The notes: generated from the letters alone by a model not told the origin. 64,000 nucleotides of DNA from Hypomyces perniciosus (GCA_008477525.1 SPDT01000007.1:5518001-5582000); one strand, 5' to 3'. Shown: positions 35,291 to 46,999, counted from the first letter of the stretch. Program-made: numbers and translations.

Positions 35291-36399
35291 ATGAGGAGAA
35301 ATGATGGATGAATTGGAGGAACGCGGAGACGTCTTGTGGCACAACGGCTGGAACGTGATGATGGGTTGTTATAACGGCAGCATTAGTAGCTTTAACCGGT
35401 AATTGCCATTATTGGAGGAGGTTCTCATTCTTATTTCCTATTACATGACTGCATGTGAGCTACTGCTACCCAGCTATTCGTAACTCGTCGTATTTTCTGT
35501 GCTGTCAGGTACGAGGTGAAGCTGTACCAAGCGGCATCAACAATGCGTTGCGGAGGAGAGCTCTCGTTGTGATACATGACGTAGTGCGGCCAGTAGGGCG
35601 GGGCTAGAAGTACCTTAAATTCTCCGGACTCGGCTCCTACTCGGCTCCTCTATGTATATCCTCAACAATACAATAGTTCCTGCGCAATACTACATACTGT
35701 TGTATTCAGTTTATTTGTTGCAAAATGGTAATTCTGAAAAAAGGCCTATACGAAGTAAATTGATCATCGTTACGCGTGCTCCGAGATCTACAGTGACGTG
35801 CAGGTCGCGATAGGCCCACTGTATAAGGGCGCCGAAATCATGGCATTACATCATCGAGACGACTTCCAAGTCAATGCCAAAAGCAGGCTTTTTGCTGCGC
35901 CAACGCCGTCGCATTATTTCGCTAGCTCGATTAGCTGGGCAAATAAATCATAATGATGTTTGTTTTGATCGTTTGGACCTAGCTTTTAGCCATACGGAGT
36001 AGTACTGTCTGGGAGCTCTCCTTTGTATTACTACGACTTTTATTATCCTTGCTGGCGGCCTGGCTGAAAACAGTAAATGAATGAGCACTACCTGCTTCAT
36101 TCAGCTTCTGGATCTCCCTCTCTTTCTCCAACTCCATCATACGTTTCATTTGCCCCTTCTGCTTCTACACTCGTCGCCTCTTGAGTCTTCCCGCCTTTTT
36201 GAACCTCTTTCTTTCTTTTTGGGGCCTTCATTGATCGTGGGCGGGCCATCGTCGGCCTTCATCAATCAATGTCTTGGACGCAGCAGGCTGCGATTCCGGT
36301 CGCCTGATTCGCTTTGCGCCGACATTCCACAATCCCCCAAACCCTTGCTCTCGCCATCTTCACCTCCACGACCGTCATGCTCATGACTTAGCGCTGGCG

Positions 36400-37982
36400 A
36401 TGGCAAAGGTGCGACGCTCTCGTCGTGCCGCTGGCTTGCAGCCGGGCGACTATGACCACGAGATTACCCTGATAGACGGTGAGGAGAACCAATCGCCACG
36501 GCCAATGAGCTCTGATGGTGGCGGAAATGTGACGGCCAATACATCGACGCGTTTGCTATCGGATGATGACGGGGAGGAAGAGGAGGAGCAGCAGCAGCAG
36601 CAGCAGCAACATAAACAGAAACATGACGCGAGCAAACACCAGGAAGAGGACGGTCTCTCGAAAGCGGGTAGTAAGGCGCCAGAAGACCGCGATAATGGCC
36701 ATAAGTGCCCTCAGCTTCAACTTATTAACACACAAGATCAACTGCATCCGCCAGAATCCAGTACAAGGCCATCCATAGAAATCCAGGGTGTGTTGATTTA
36801 TTATCCCAGGCCGATTGAACACGGCTAACATATCATATAGCACCAAGTCCCGGCCCTCTCCCTGCCCATAGCGAGAATGGCCAAACCCATCGCATCATAC
36901 CAAAAAGACAAAGGGAAAGACGAGAAGCAGTCATTGATATTCTCTACGAAAACGAAAGGGGAGGGTTCTTATGCGGCATCGCCTGGTTCTCATCTGCCGC
37001 CCTCGGGTTTTTGGATCCCACCGGCTGGTGTGAGTTGAACACTTGACAATCCTCATTAATACATCCGCCACGAACTGTCTAGCTGACCGGCCTACGCATA
37101 GCAAATGCCTACCATAACCCATCTCCCACCGACATCCACACCGCGCAGGTTCCGGACCCATCATGGGAGTGGGTATGGCCCGAGTGGCGACTCAACCACG
37201 AAGAGGGAGACGACGCGGATGGATGGGAATATTCCTTTGCCTTTTCCAAAAAGTTCTCGTGGCATGGTCCAAAGTGGTGGAGTTCTTTCGTCCGAAGGCG
37301 AGCCTGGATCCGAAGGAGGACCAAGAAACGTCCTGAGGATATATCTGCCGATCCCCATATGCTCAACACCGACTACTTCACAGTCCACCCTACCTCTGTT
37401 CGCAGTCGTCAGTCCCCAGGGAGCTTAGCGTGCAGTAGGGTTCCCAGCAAGGCCAGCCTGACACAGACGTCAACTGCTGAGGCAGAAGAACCGCCGAGGC
37501 CGGATATTGAAGACATGGAGATGCTGCTTCAGGTTTTGCGATCTGCGCGCATTGACCGAGAGAAACGAGAGGCAGTCGAGAACTACCTCGAGCATGCGAT
37601 AGATCTTACAGAGTTGCAGCACGAAATGCATGAGATTATGTCTCTTTTTGTATTTCAGGCATCTCGGAGGCAACTACTCGGCCATTTAATGCAGAAACAC
37701 GAAGAAACGATACAGGCCTTCGAGGCAGACAAGACATTAGAGCTTAAGGTGCGCAAAAAGGCCCTCGATGCAGCCGTCAGACATGCCGAGGAAGAAGTCT
37801 GCAGGCTGGCCTATTGGAGCGACGTCAAGCAGATGGCTGAGAGCGGAGAGTTACGCGATGTGCTGAACGCAGATGAGGGATGGCATGACGCATGGCAAGG
37901 CCTGGATAGAAGCGCCCCTTCTGCTCCTCGGCCACCAGGTAACAGCAGCAAATCACCAGAGCGTTGCAAGGTTTCGATATGA
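36400..37982 (+). CDS. Dysferlin-domain protein (Spo73 / Mug65-like)
   Basis: Three exons (36400-36787, 36841-37029, 37102-37982; introns 53 and 72 bp) encode 485 aa. The first 130 residues are disordered, with an acidic run followed by seven Gln codons. The dysferlin fold starts at about residue 150 (VIDILYENERGGFLCGI, then FSSAALGFLDPTGW). After the second splice it continues SNAYHNPSPTDIHTAQVPD and SWEWVWPEWRLN, then DGWEYSFAFSKKFSWHGPKWW. The C-terminal half has a long Glu/Lys-rich helix (about 370-440). Yeast Spo73 shapes the prospore membrane and S. pombe mug65 is meiosis-linked; peroxins Pex23/24/30 share the domain but have membrane helices absent here. The acceptor at 37101 was chosen because it restores the domain. 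Confidence 0.85.
36589..36609 (+). repeat. CAG repeat encoding polyglutamine
   Basis: Six CAG and one CAA codon in frame within the disordered N-terminus of the dysferlin-domain protein, directly after a Glu run. Confidence 0.9.
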
Positions 37983-38357
37983 TTGTTGGTGGGCTTTGGC
38001 TTGGATTGAGTGTTGGTTATCTACTACTTACGTACTGGCTAGCATAGGCGCATGGCATTTGGCGACTGTGTTTCGGAGACAGGTGTATTGTTGGGCTTTG
38101 GGCTTCTCAATTGGATCAAGCATCGAGAGCGCAATATAAATTAAAATCAGTTATTTTCCCTTCTATCTTGAACTCAGAAGCAAGTGTATAGGGTATCTGA
38201 GTTGGCACGTGATGAAGTTGCAAAGGAGAGAAACCCATGGTTTCTTATCGGGCTTATCGGCGGGCAATTGCTCCTCCAAGCCATCTTTTCTCGAAGCAGA
38301 GCAGTGCCAATCGCATTGTCACCCACATAAGACAACAACATGTGCACCTCATGACCA
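37983..38357. other. Short intergenic region between two plus-strand genes
   Basis: 375 bp holding the 3' end of the dysferlin-domain gene and the promoter of the PPR-type gene. No specific element supported. Confidence 0.55.
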
Positions 38358-40676
38358 ATGTTCCAGGGGATCAAGTCAATCTGGAGGACTCGGTCCCGAT
38401 GCATCGTCACGCCTGGACCTTTTCCGGCCTCCGGTCGCCCATGGCGCGCCGCATTGCCGCTCTCTCCCGCAGTCACAATCTGGCGCTGCCAGTCGACGAC
38501 CGAGTCTCCCCTCCCCTCAGCCTCATCTCCCTCAACCGGCGTTGAGATAAGAGCGCCATTGCGGACCGAGTTGATTCATACGAACCATGCCCGGAACCAG
38601 ATCTTCAGGCAAGCTTTCAGGGACAACAGCCCTGTGACCCAGGAAAATGTCGAGCAGAAGCTTCGCTCGCCGTATGTGCCCGCGGCGCGAGACTATCCAT
38701 CGGTGGCGGCTGCTAAGGATAGCATGGCGCACTCTCGCAAGGTAGCGAGGGTTCAGGTTGCGTTCGATATCATATGGCGGCATTTCGGATCCAAGATACC
38801 GGATTGGATGGAGACGTTCAATCTGCTGAAGAGAATGACCACGAAACGAAGCGAAACGTCTAGTATGGCGGCTGTCAGGATTGTGCTGCCCAAGTCGTGG
38901 TATTTAGCCGTGGGAAATCAGAGAGTTGAGTTTGTGGATTCGGCAACGGGCTTGGCTGCCAAACTGCGTGTTTCGGCTGACCACCAGAACCCGTCGGCGA
39001 TTATCCTTCGGGGCAAGAGCTCGGTGCTGGCCAAGGCTGCGGATGAACTGGTAGCAGCGTGCAAGGACGTCGAGGTCTTCAAGCTAGGAGAAGTTGCGGC
39101 ATTTGGATATGAGGTGAAGCGTCTCTGGCCTGCCATCGAGGATTCGCCAGATGGAGGCTCGTCTCTCCCGGCTGATAAACTCGACAACATCTGGGTACAC
39201 AAGGAGCATCATACGTACTGGGTCGATAGGCCATATGAGCAAACCCCCAAGCCGAAGGAGTGGACAACCGAGAGTTTCGAAAATTACATCACAACACTTG
39301 TCTGCGGCCGACTACATCCTCACTTGGCACTCCGCTTCTACGGGCAGCCCCGAAAGGACGGAAAGTCCATTGATACGGACGGCATACGGATCAATCTGAT
39401 CCTAAATGCGTTCATGGACCCCTCTGCAAAGGCGTGCATCACACCATCAGTCCTCAAATTGGCCATGTCATTCATGGCGCAAAAGGGTGGTCACCGAGCT
39501 GCAGCGGACCGACTACTAACCATGGCGGAGGAATGGGGTATGCCCATGGACACGGAAATTTTCAACATCATGCTTGAGGGTTATGTTGCGAAGCGTGACG
39601 TTGGCTTCTTCCATAAATTCCTTCTGAAGATGCGCGGACGATATTTCCACCCCAATGCCAGGACGTGGTTACTCTTCTTGGAGCTTGTCCAACGGGACAC
39701 CGAGAGGAGACAGATCATTGTAGCCATGTATGACCTCGGCTTGTTCGACGACCCGGCCACTCGTCGAGGCATTGCCAGGATTATGGCATCTCACGACGCC
39801 TATGTTGCTTTCAGAGCTGGCAAGAAGATGGAGACGTTCATGGCTGAACAAAAGAGTCGATACGGAGAGGACTGGTTTACCGTTGAGGCTCTGAATTCCA
39901 TACTCACAGAGTTCTTCCGATACCACGACAAGGACAATGGCCGATTTAACGATTTCAAGGCTCTGATTGAGAAGCAGTCCGAAGATGGGCGCAAGGTTGA
40001 CATTAGTACTATTAATTTGGTCCTTAAATACTGTGCTCCCGTTATTGATTGGGACACTGCGCTCTGGGCACTCTCGAAGTTGCCAGAGTATGGATGTGAA
40101 CCGGACGAGCGGACGTATCAGCTCGTTATTTCACTTGCTATCAGCGCACATTCGCCCAATGCTTTGGGCGTCGCATTCCTCTATGGTGTCCTGGGCCGCA
40201 AACTGAGGCAATCTGCGCGAGTTCAGATGCGCCAGGTATTGCTCGGCCATACCAAGGATCGCTTCTGGGCAGATAACAGGCCCAAGATCTTCTCAGCGAA
40301 AATGGCACATCTTTTGAAGGGGAGAAAAGCCCCAATCGTGAACAAGACGGTTTCTCGTGTGGAATGGGCTATTCACAATGTCTGTGATGGCTATAAGCCT
40401 GTCAAGTCCTTGGCCGCCTCGCTGGACGTGGTGCTGCGAACGATGGACGGTCCGATGCACCAGCAGCTAAAGGATCCGCATCGCAAGCAGGGTGACGTTC
40501 AGGTTGGTGACTTTGCGGTTAAGCTGCGTGGCAAGGGCCCTGATGGAGAGCCCAAGAAGATGATTGTGCATTTGGACACACGGTTTGTCCCAGAAACAAT
40601 GGTGCAGAATTGGAGTCCCGAGAACGCCGAGAAAAGTCGTGCTTTTCTTGATCGTACGTCGGTGAGGATGGAATAA
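38358..40676 (+). CDS. Mitochondrial pentatricopeptide-repeat-type protein
   Basis: Single exon, 772 aa. The first 50 residues are rich in Arg, Ser and Ala with almost no acidic residue (MFQGIKSIWRTRSRC...), a typical mitochondrial presequence. From about residue 330 helical pairs of PPR type are visible: a repeat ending in DRLLTMAEEWGMPMDTEIFNI, then FFHKFLLKMRGRYFHPNARTW, and near residue 550 INLVLKYCAPVIDWDTALWA with PEYGCEPDERTYQLVI. Such proteins bind organellar RNA to control processing, stability or translation; the RNA target cannot be read from sequence. ATG at 38358 is the start that keeps the presequence. Family is likely, exact orthologue unknown. Confidence 0.8.
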   Translation: MFQGIKSIWRTRSRCIVTPGPFPASGRPWRAALPLSPAVTIWRCQSTTESPLPSASSPSTGVEIRAPLRTELIHTNHARNQIFRQAFRDNSPVTQENVEQKLRSPYVPAARDYPSVAAAKDSMAHSRKVARVQVAFDIIWRHFGSKIPDWMETFNLLKRMTTKRSETSSMAAVRIVLPKSWYLAVGNQRVEFVDSATGLAAKLRVSADHQNPSAIILRGKSSVLAKAADELVAACKDVEVFKLGEVAAFGYEVKRLWPAIEDSPDGGSSLPADKLDNIWVHKEHHTYWVDRPYEQTPKPKEWTTESFENYITTLVCGRLHPHLALRFYGQPRKDGKSIDTDGIRINLILNAFMDPSAKACITPSVLKLAMSFMAQKGGHRAAADRLLTMAEEWGMPMDTEIFNIMLEGYVAKRDVGFFHKFLLKMRGRYFHPNARTWLLFLELVQRDTERRQIIVAMYDLGLFDDPATRRGIARIMASHDAYVAFRAGKKMETFMAEQKSRYGEDWFTVEALNSILTEFFRYHDKDNGRFNDFKALIEKQSEDGRKVDISTINLVLKYCAPVIDWDTALWALSKLPEYGCEPDERTYQLVISLAISAHSPNALGVAFLYGVLGRKLRQSARVQMRQVLLGHTKDRFWADNRPKIFSAKMAHLLKGRKAPIVNKTVSRVEWAIHNVCDGYKPVKSLAASLDVVLRTMDGPMHQQLKDPHRKQGDVQVGDFAVKLRGKGPDGEPKKMIVHLDTRFVPETMVQNWSPENAEKSRAFLDRTSVRME

Positions 40677-41636
40677 AGGAGATATGGTTGTCTATCTAGT
40701 CTCGCACATGTGGGAACCTGTATATCTATCATGTACACTAGATCCATAGAAGGGATATGATACCCCCCAACACCACTATAACAAGTCACCAGATTAAGAT
40801 ATAAATCACCCGAAAACTCGTTCGTCCCAGCACTGAAGGAGATGAAAGCAATGAGTACACATTTCACCGTCGTTGAAGGTAAATAGGTTACACTACAGAC
40901 AAGTTTGTATATATGCATGCATATATAAGTCCTTCTCACCAATGCTATGTCAAACATCCATCTCCCCAACTACCTAATTAACCCCCATTTCCTACTACGC
41001 CTTTGTTCCAGCAGCAAAAACAAACAACACGGTTATTATCACTACCAAGATCCTTGGTTTTTCCCCCCGGAAGGGGTGTGATGGTGTGATGGTGTGCCTG
41101 ATTCATGTCTCCCTGAGCTGGTCCCTCCTCTGCCGTCATTGAGATTAGGCGGTACTGCTGTGCCCACACAACAAGTCTAAAGCTTTCACCTCATGCCGGA
41201 GAAGTTGGGGGGGGGGGTATCTAGAAAAGAGGTAGTGGGGGTTGGAAGGGGTGGAGGCGAAGGTGAAGAACGGCCTGATCGAACGGTGGGTGGTGGCCTC
41301 TTCTTGTTTGTCTTGTTCCGAAAACGGGCAAAGAGGGCAGCAGTAGGCCGACGGGCGATGCAAGGGGTCCAACTCTCCTTGATCCAAATAATCAAAAACC
41401 ACCGATACACCGAACATCATGAAAAACGACAGAAGGATACCGTGTAAGAAAAGAAACACTCGATGTCTAACCCGTCCTTTCCCCTTCACCCCGGCCCTTC
41501 CCTGACCCTTCATACCAAAACATAATGGCGCCCTTCGCCTGGTTTCGATTCGAACAGCAGCAGCAAATGTAGAGACACATGTGGAGATAAGCGGGGCTTT
41601 TCAATCCCGTCCACCCGAGCAATGCGAAAGAACCAC
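40677..41636. other. Convergent 3' region PPR gene / PP2C gene
   Basis: 960 bp between gene ends. Contains a G9 run (about 41209-41217), an inverted ATGCATGCATATAT stretch (40914-40927) and small open frames (41145-41513 minus) that I do not support as genes. Confidence 0.55.
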
Positions 41637-43634
41637 CTAATCCTTCTTACTCTCCTCAGGGGCCGGTTCATCTTGCGTCTTCTCATCCGACTCTGATGTC
41701 GGTTTGGAGTCACCGTTCTTCGACTCGTCCTTGTCAGTTGACTTCTTGGGGCTCTTGGACACTTGACTCTCGAGGTCCTTGTCCTCGTCGGCGTTATCAA
41801 ACATTTCTGTATCATCAGAATCCGTAAGAACCTCGGTGCCGTCGCCGAGGAAGATGATGCGGCCACGGCCTCCCCCACTGATGCTAAAGGTCTTGCCCTT
41901 GTTCTCCGAGTCCAACTCATAGCCGCTGTCGCTATCTTCGTAGTTGTGGTGGACCCCAGGACCACGGAACTCCGCTGAGGGGACAATATGGTCAGCTCAA
42001 CGGTTGCATGCCGGGTGGAGACCGAGCAAAGAAAGCGGGGACCATCAATGGAGCTGGGGCAGGGTCGTACCATATTCCGGGGGAGCACAGGGGCCATCGC
42101 CGTTAGCAACTCTCCGTGCAATCTCCTCATACCACTCCTCCTTGGTTTTGCCATTCAAAAAGCCAATAATGGACATGGTCATGTTGTCGCAGCCGACACC
42201 GCCTGTCTCGGAGTTTGATGCCAGGCAGTTGTCCATCATGTTCTCGCAAATCTTCTCCAACTCTTGCTTGGCAGCAATGCCTCGCCGCACAAACTCGACG
42301 ACAGCTTGGGAAGATTGGCAATCCCAGATACCTACACCCCACGTGTGAGTCAATCCATCCCCTCCAGGGTCGGTTTTCTAAGTCTACTCACCATCACACG
42401 CGAGTACCAAAAACTCATCCTCATCTGTGAGCTCGTGCTCCTCCACATCGGGGAGGGCGGTAACAATTTGGTTTTCGGGGGAGAGCTCGGCGCTCTTCTT
42501 AAACTCGAAATCGCCGATGGCACGCGACAGAGCCAGGTTGCCGTTCACACGGCCAAAATCAACAAAGCCGCCAGCGGCTGTGATTCGGTTCTTTTCCGCT
42601 ACGAGTGGGCAACAAGGCAAAGAGTCAGTACACAGGGGCCTTGGGAGCACACGGCCAATGGCGTGGAAGGGAGCGGGCTGGTTGATGGATTCACGAACCT
42701 TCAAGCTGAGGCTTGTGATCTTGAGATAGGGGCTTAGCCCGTCCCTTGATGCCCAGTACGCCTCTGGAATCACCAGCGTTTGCCTAGAACCATTAGCATT
42801 ACGGGGGGGGCTAAGGGATGCTGCTGAGAACGCGCAGAGCTAGTAGACGCACCACGTATAGTCTCTTTCCGGCCACTAGGGCGACACAGGCTGTACAGCC
42901 AGAGACCTCCTCCTCATACTTGGGATCTGCACGCAACAGAAACACAGATATTAGAACCAACAACACATGTTCTGGGGAGCGGGGTGGGGTAGTATCCTGC
43001 GCATACCGCTGAGAATGGCTCTATCCGTCGCAAGAAAGCCGTCTTTGAGACCCTGGACATAGTCGCCAGATCGGAAGGTATCTTGCTTGAGAATAATGTT
43101 ATGAATGTTCTCGCCGGCGAATAACGCGACCTTGTCTCCTCCATGGCCGTCGAATACTCCAAAGAAGGACAGCCTGTCGGGGTGTGTCTTGGTGTCGTTG
43201 TCAGGCGGGGACAGGTTCAGCTCAGCGATGTGGGCATCCTCCATGCTGATGCGCCAGCCCTGCATGGCCGACACGCCATAGATGAGTCTGTCATCTTCGC
43301 CCTTTTCGGAAGTCTATGTAGCGGAGAGAGACGACACGTCAGCAATTGCGGGGAGAAAGCATATTATACGAGGAGCGTCAAGATTCACGGGGTCACGCGT
43401 AAAGTGACAGAGCGCGGCGGGCACGTCGTGACAGGCAGACCCGGGGGACAGAGCAGAGGGCAACGCATGCATCGTGTCTTTGAGTCGCCGTATGGCATCG
43501 AGGACAGGAGAGACGCGCTCCGCTCTAGAGAGAGAGAGAAGAAGAAACCGGCGAGTGGAATTTCACCATCGACCGCAGCGAGACACGCACGCACGCACCT
43601 TATCGACGACAGGCTCCGAGAGGGTTTGGCCCAT
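41637..43634 (-). CDS. Protein phosphatase 2C (Ptc2/Ptc3 type)
   Basis: Metal-dependent Ser/Thr phosphatase; Ptc2/3 orthologues switch off MAP kinase and DNA-damage kinase signalling. Seven exons (43599-43634, 43007-43313, 42853-42926, 42699-42783, 42392-42598, 42071-42331, 41637-41974) give 435 aa. [12 protein letters not shown] may be N-myristoylated (Gly2). Catalytic motifs are complete: MEDAH (36-40), FGVFDGHGG (about 63-71), [41 protein letters not shown] and GCDNMTM, so the metal-binding Asp residues are intact. The last 100 residues are an acidic, Ser/Lys-rich tail. Introns are 285, 80, 69, 100, 60 and 96 bp; every phase closes. The first intron is the longest in the window. Confidence 0.95.
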
Positions 43635-44344
43635 GGCTGCGGGGGGGAGTCGGTGGCTACCGAGGCGACGGAGGAGAGCAGGAGAAGGCGTACAAGGGCG
43701 GACGATCAGTCAGTGTCAGGCGGAGAGGAGAGAGGAGAGACGCAGAGAGACAGAGAGACAGAGAGGGAGCCTCGGGCGATGGGGGCAGCAAAAAAGGTCA
43801 GTTTCAAAATCTCGCGGCAGATGGATGGTGGCAGTTTTGCACGTTTGTGATGCCAGCAAACAGAAGTGCAAAATCGGCTTCGCAGGAAGCGGGGTACCTG
43901 CCTGCGAGTCCTCTGGGGGCGACGACGCCACACTTTTTGGGCCGTCCAAAGGGTTTTTTAGGGCGCTGGCCTTGCTGCATGTGGCGAAGCTCGCGTGCTG
44001 GGTTTTATTACTGCCAGGCAGGCTTGTGTGCCTGAAGCAGTTTAGATTCATCTCAGTAGTAGGTATGTATGTATTCTGAATAGTGCTGCTGTCAGCATCC
44101 GCACCGCATTTTCTGTCACACGCAGTAATAATATTGATGCGGTTGCAAACATGTGCAGAGCATAGTTACCCTGTTTGCTTCGTATTCTGGCCTTTGATAC
44201 AAAGCACATCATGGTATGAACAAGAAAAAAAAAGAAAAAAAAAAAGACTGAAACTACAAGTGCAGCCGTTGGTATCAAACTCCCAACACCAGATTACAAA
44301 CCGTCAAATCCTCTATGCAATGCCCCTGCTCTCAAATCCCCCTT
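43635..44344. other. Intergenic region PP2C / AXL2-like gene
   Basis: 710 bp with the PP2C promoter (GA-rich AGACAGAGAGACAGAGAG near 43745-43765) and the 3' flank of the AXL2-like gene, with A-rich runs near 44224-44246. No gene seen. Confidence 0.55.
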
Positions 44345-46999
44345 TTAGATAAACATCTTGAAGCTTCCTACAGTTGCTTTAGACTCGTCCCTGTTCCATG
44401 CTGCCTTCGTTGCCCTTTCTACTGCTTCTCTTTCTCCAAACACAGATGCATCGTCCTCAGTCATCTTCGACACTATGCTCGTCAGCGGCTGTGGCTCTGT
44501 TGTGCTCTTCTGCTCATCGTCCCCCCATTTGCTCGGCGACATCAAATCCATGCTGTGACGTTCTCCAGGCTGCGCTCCATCTCTTGGTGAGATCGGACTC
44601 GATGGGTTGAATGGCGCGTCGGCCACAATGTCTTTGTACACTACGCTTGGATCCCGTCGCCCGATAATGCGCCAGTTCTCCGAAGACCCAAACGACTGCT
44701 CTGTCTCGAAGCTCTTGTTGTCGTTTATCGACTCTCCGTCGTGCAATGAAGGGCCCTGGCGGCTTAGCCATTGATGGCTTGACAATTGCACCTGCTCTGG
44801 CCGCCGCAGCTCCGAAACGCTTTCTGCCGCCTCGCTGTCTGCCAAAGCCTCCCAATTTAGTCCTGTGCTCGACTTCCTTGGTCTCCTAGGGCGACCTTTG
44901 GTATGAGCTCTTTGACTATTTGAGGGGGAAGATGGCAGCGCTGCGGAGCTCGATGTGGTGGTTGAATACGCCCCTGCGCTCGGCCGTCTCCTCGACGGTT
45001 GTGTCACAGGAGGCATCGGCTGCAAACTGGGCAAATCACCCAGGGAAGATATCATGAGATCCAGGCCACTCCCAAAGGTCCCATCTTCTGCATCTGTAAA
45101 GTAGCCGGATGGAGGCAAAAAAGGCTGCGCCCCTTCCGGCAACGTCGTGTCCGACCGAAGACTTCCTGTCGATCTATTGCTTTTTGTAATACTTGCGACC
45201 CCATCCACTGTGACCCATGAATCCCTCTCGTCATCGCGCACAGGTATGCTCACACTCCTGATTGTTGCTGAGCGCGCCCCTGAAGCCATCACACCTGGTG
45301 GTGCTCCCAGTATCGACGCATTCCCCAGGGTTTCCGACGTTCTAGGCCGTGATGAGGCCTGCGAGGTTACTTCTGCACATACCCCCTTGCCGGTCTTGAA
45401 TAATGGCATCTCAGGCTGTCCCATACCCGGCATATTCTCTACATGATGGATTGATGCTGCGGCTGACCCATTGATGCGCAAACTACTCGGCACTGGGCCT
45501 GAAATCTTCTCGCGATACTTTCCAGACAGATAGGTTTGGCGATGACGCCGACGGCGCATGAAGCAAACAGCGAACATGATGACCAACGCGAGAAAGAGAA
45601 TGGGAATGATGGTAGCAAGCAGGATCTCTCCAGTACTGAGACGACCCGGAGGCGAGTCGACGGCATCTGCGTCTGCCGAATTTGTCATTGTAGGTTTTGA
45701 TGTGGGCGAACCGGAAGACGAAGTGGACGTAGTTATTGTGCCACCCAGGGCGAGAAAAGAGGCATGAATCACCTCCGTCTCGGTGAGTCCTGAGCTCTTA
45801 GAGGTAGCTTTGACTGACAAATTAAATTCGCCCTTGGACGTCTTGGGAACCCTTCCAAAGATCTTAAATCCGTCCACCTTCAGCCAGCTCTCCTGAGGAT
45901 CCGTATCGACTTTCACTTTGATATCTTCAGGATCCTGGAAATAAGGTTTGAGGTCTAGGTTGAACTCATCGTCTGGTTGTATCTGTATGTCTTCAAAAGT
46001 AGACTTGAACAATCCGGTAGCCACTTTGATCTCAATAAGCACGCTTAGCGTGTCTGCGAATCTATCAGAAAAGTTGACAGTAAAGTTGGTTGAATGACTA
46101 TCGTTGTCGGGAGTCCCAGAAAGCCTCCTGGTCTTGGTGTCGTAAGAGAGCCAGGACGGCATGCCATCGGTTGACACGTTAAGGTGTCCAGTCGGCACAG
46201 GTTTGCCATCCAATTTGATACCATTTTCCAAGTTGTCGGAGCGAAGTTCGGAGTCTCGTGTCGCATTGAGTGAGATCATCGGACTATCCGTGGTGAGCTT
46301 GTGGCTGCCTACCACAATGGAAAAGGAGAGGGAGACTCCTGAGAAGCCAACAATGTCGGACGCAACCAAACTGAAATCGAACTTCTGAGGAGGCTGGACG
46401 AGTGATTCGAAGGCTGGGGTTCTGCCAGAAAACGTCAAGCTGGCGGCGTTGAATCGGATCCATGCGGGCAGAGGGCTGCTGTCGTTGGAAGCTGCATAGT
46501 AATTAAGATTTTGCGCCGTGCCAAACGTATTGGGATCGAATGTATACGTGAAATCAGTCGAAGGATAAGATAGTATAGAGGAAGGTGTGGAGAATTCGCC
46601 CAAGTTCTCAATCTGTTCGGAGAGCGGGATCTGGACGGCGGGAGCTTTGTTTCGGGAGACGACCAGAGTAGCGTTCATAGATGTAGAGCCAGTGTGATCT
46701 GATGCAACAATATCGACCAGCTGGCCTACAACGTCACCTGGAGGCACGTCTTTCTCCCTAGGGGTTCCATAGAGGCGGCGCCCGTCACTCTCGATCGATA
46801 GCCAGCCGGGGTGATTCCCCAGCGCGTATGTAAGGTTGGAGCCGGATTGAAACGTGTGCGGAGAGAATGAGTAAGAAAAGAGCTGGTTTATCCTGGCCAC
46901 GGGTGGAAGCTGTGCGTTGAACGGAAACGTGAGTGTGGGCTCGCTCCAGGCGAGTTTTGCGAGATACAAAGCCAACAGAGTCCCAAAGAGCGAAGCCAT
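44345..46999 (-). CDS. Axl2-like polarity / bud-site protein with cadherin-like repeats
   Basis: Single exon, 884 aa. Residues 1-19 are a signal peptide. The ectodomain (about 20-440) holds dystroglycan-type cadherin-like repeats: FPFNAQLPPVARINQLFSY, then LTYALGNHPGWLSIE with LYGTPREKDVP, and later PSWLSYDTKTRRLSGTPDND. N-glycosylation sequons are frequent. A transmembrane helix at about 455-478 (ILLATIIPILFLALVIMFAVCF) is followed by a basic stop-transfer segment (MRRRRHR) and a long Ser-rich cytoplasmic tail. This is the architecture of yeast Axl2/Bud10, which marks axial bud sites and acts with septins; filamentous orthologues act in septation and conidiation. Orthology is likely from architecture. 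Confidence 0.87.
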   Translation of the reverse strand: MASLFGTLLALYLAKLAWSEPTLTFPFNAQLPPVARINQLFSYSFSPHTFQSGSNLTYALGNHPGWLSIESDGRRLYGTPREKDVPPGDVVGQLVDIVASDHTGSTSMNATLVVSRNKAPAVQIPLSEQIENLGEFSTPSSILSYPSTDFTYTFDPNTFGTAQNLNYYAASNDSSPLPAWIRFNAASLTFSGRTPAFESLVQPPQKFDFSLVASDIVGFSGVSLSFSIVVGSHKLTTDSPMISLNATRDSELRSDNLENGIKLDGKPVPTGHLNVSTDGMPSWLSYDTKTRRLSGTPDNDSHSTNFTVNFSDRFADTLSVLIEIKVATGLFKSTFEDIQIQPDDEFNLDLKPYFQDPEDIKVKVDTDPQESWLKVDGFKIFGRVPKTSKGEFNLSVKATSKSSGLTETEVIHASFLALGGTITTSTSSSGSPTSKPTMTNSADADAVDSPPGRLSTGEILLATIIPILFLALVIMFAVCFMRRRRHRQTYLSGKYREKISGPVPSSLRINGSAAASIHHVENMPGMGQPEMPLFKTGKGVCAEVTSQASSRPRTSETLGNASILGAPPGVMASGARSATIRSVSIPVRDDERDSWVTVDGVASITKSNRSTGSLRSDTTLPEGAQPFLPPSGYFTDAEDGTFGSGLDLMISSLGDLPSLQPMPPVTQPSRRRPSAGAYSTTTSSSAALPSSPSNSQRAHTKGRPRRPRKSSTGLNWEALADSEAAESVSELRRPEQVQLSSHQWLSRQGPSLHDGESINDNKSFETEQSFGSSENWRIIGRRDPSVVYKDIVADAPFNPSSPISPRDGAQPGERHSMDLMSPSKWGDDEQKSTTEPQPLTSIVSKMTEDDASVFGEREAVERATKAAWNRDESKATVGSFKMFI

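Larger units (their letters stand above)
35093..36399. other. 1.3-kb divergent intergenic region
   Basis: Between the 122-aa gene and the dysferlin-domain gene. It holds a GTGTGC tract (35170-35214), a GGA tract (35254-35290), and a CATACGGAGTAGTACTG word (35990-36006). A pyrimidine-rich leader (36100-36230) precedes the dysferlin-domain gene. No gene seen. Confidence 0.6.

Noticed and set aside
41145..41513. Overlapping small minus-strand frames with a hydrophobic stretch
   Set aside because: Lie just downstream of the PP2C stop codon, probably in its 3' untranslated region. The hydrophobic part and the basic part are in different frames with a stop between them.
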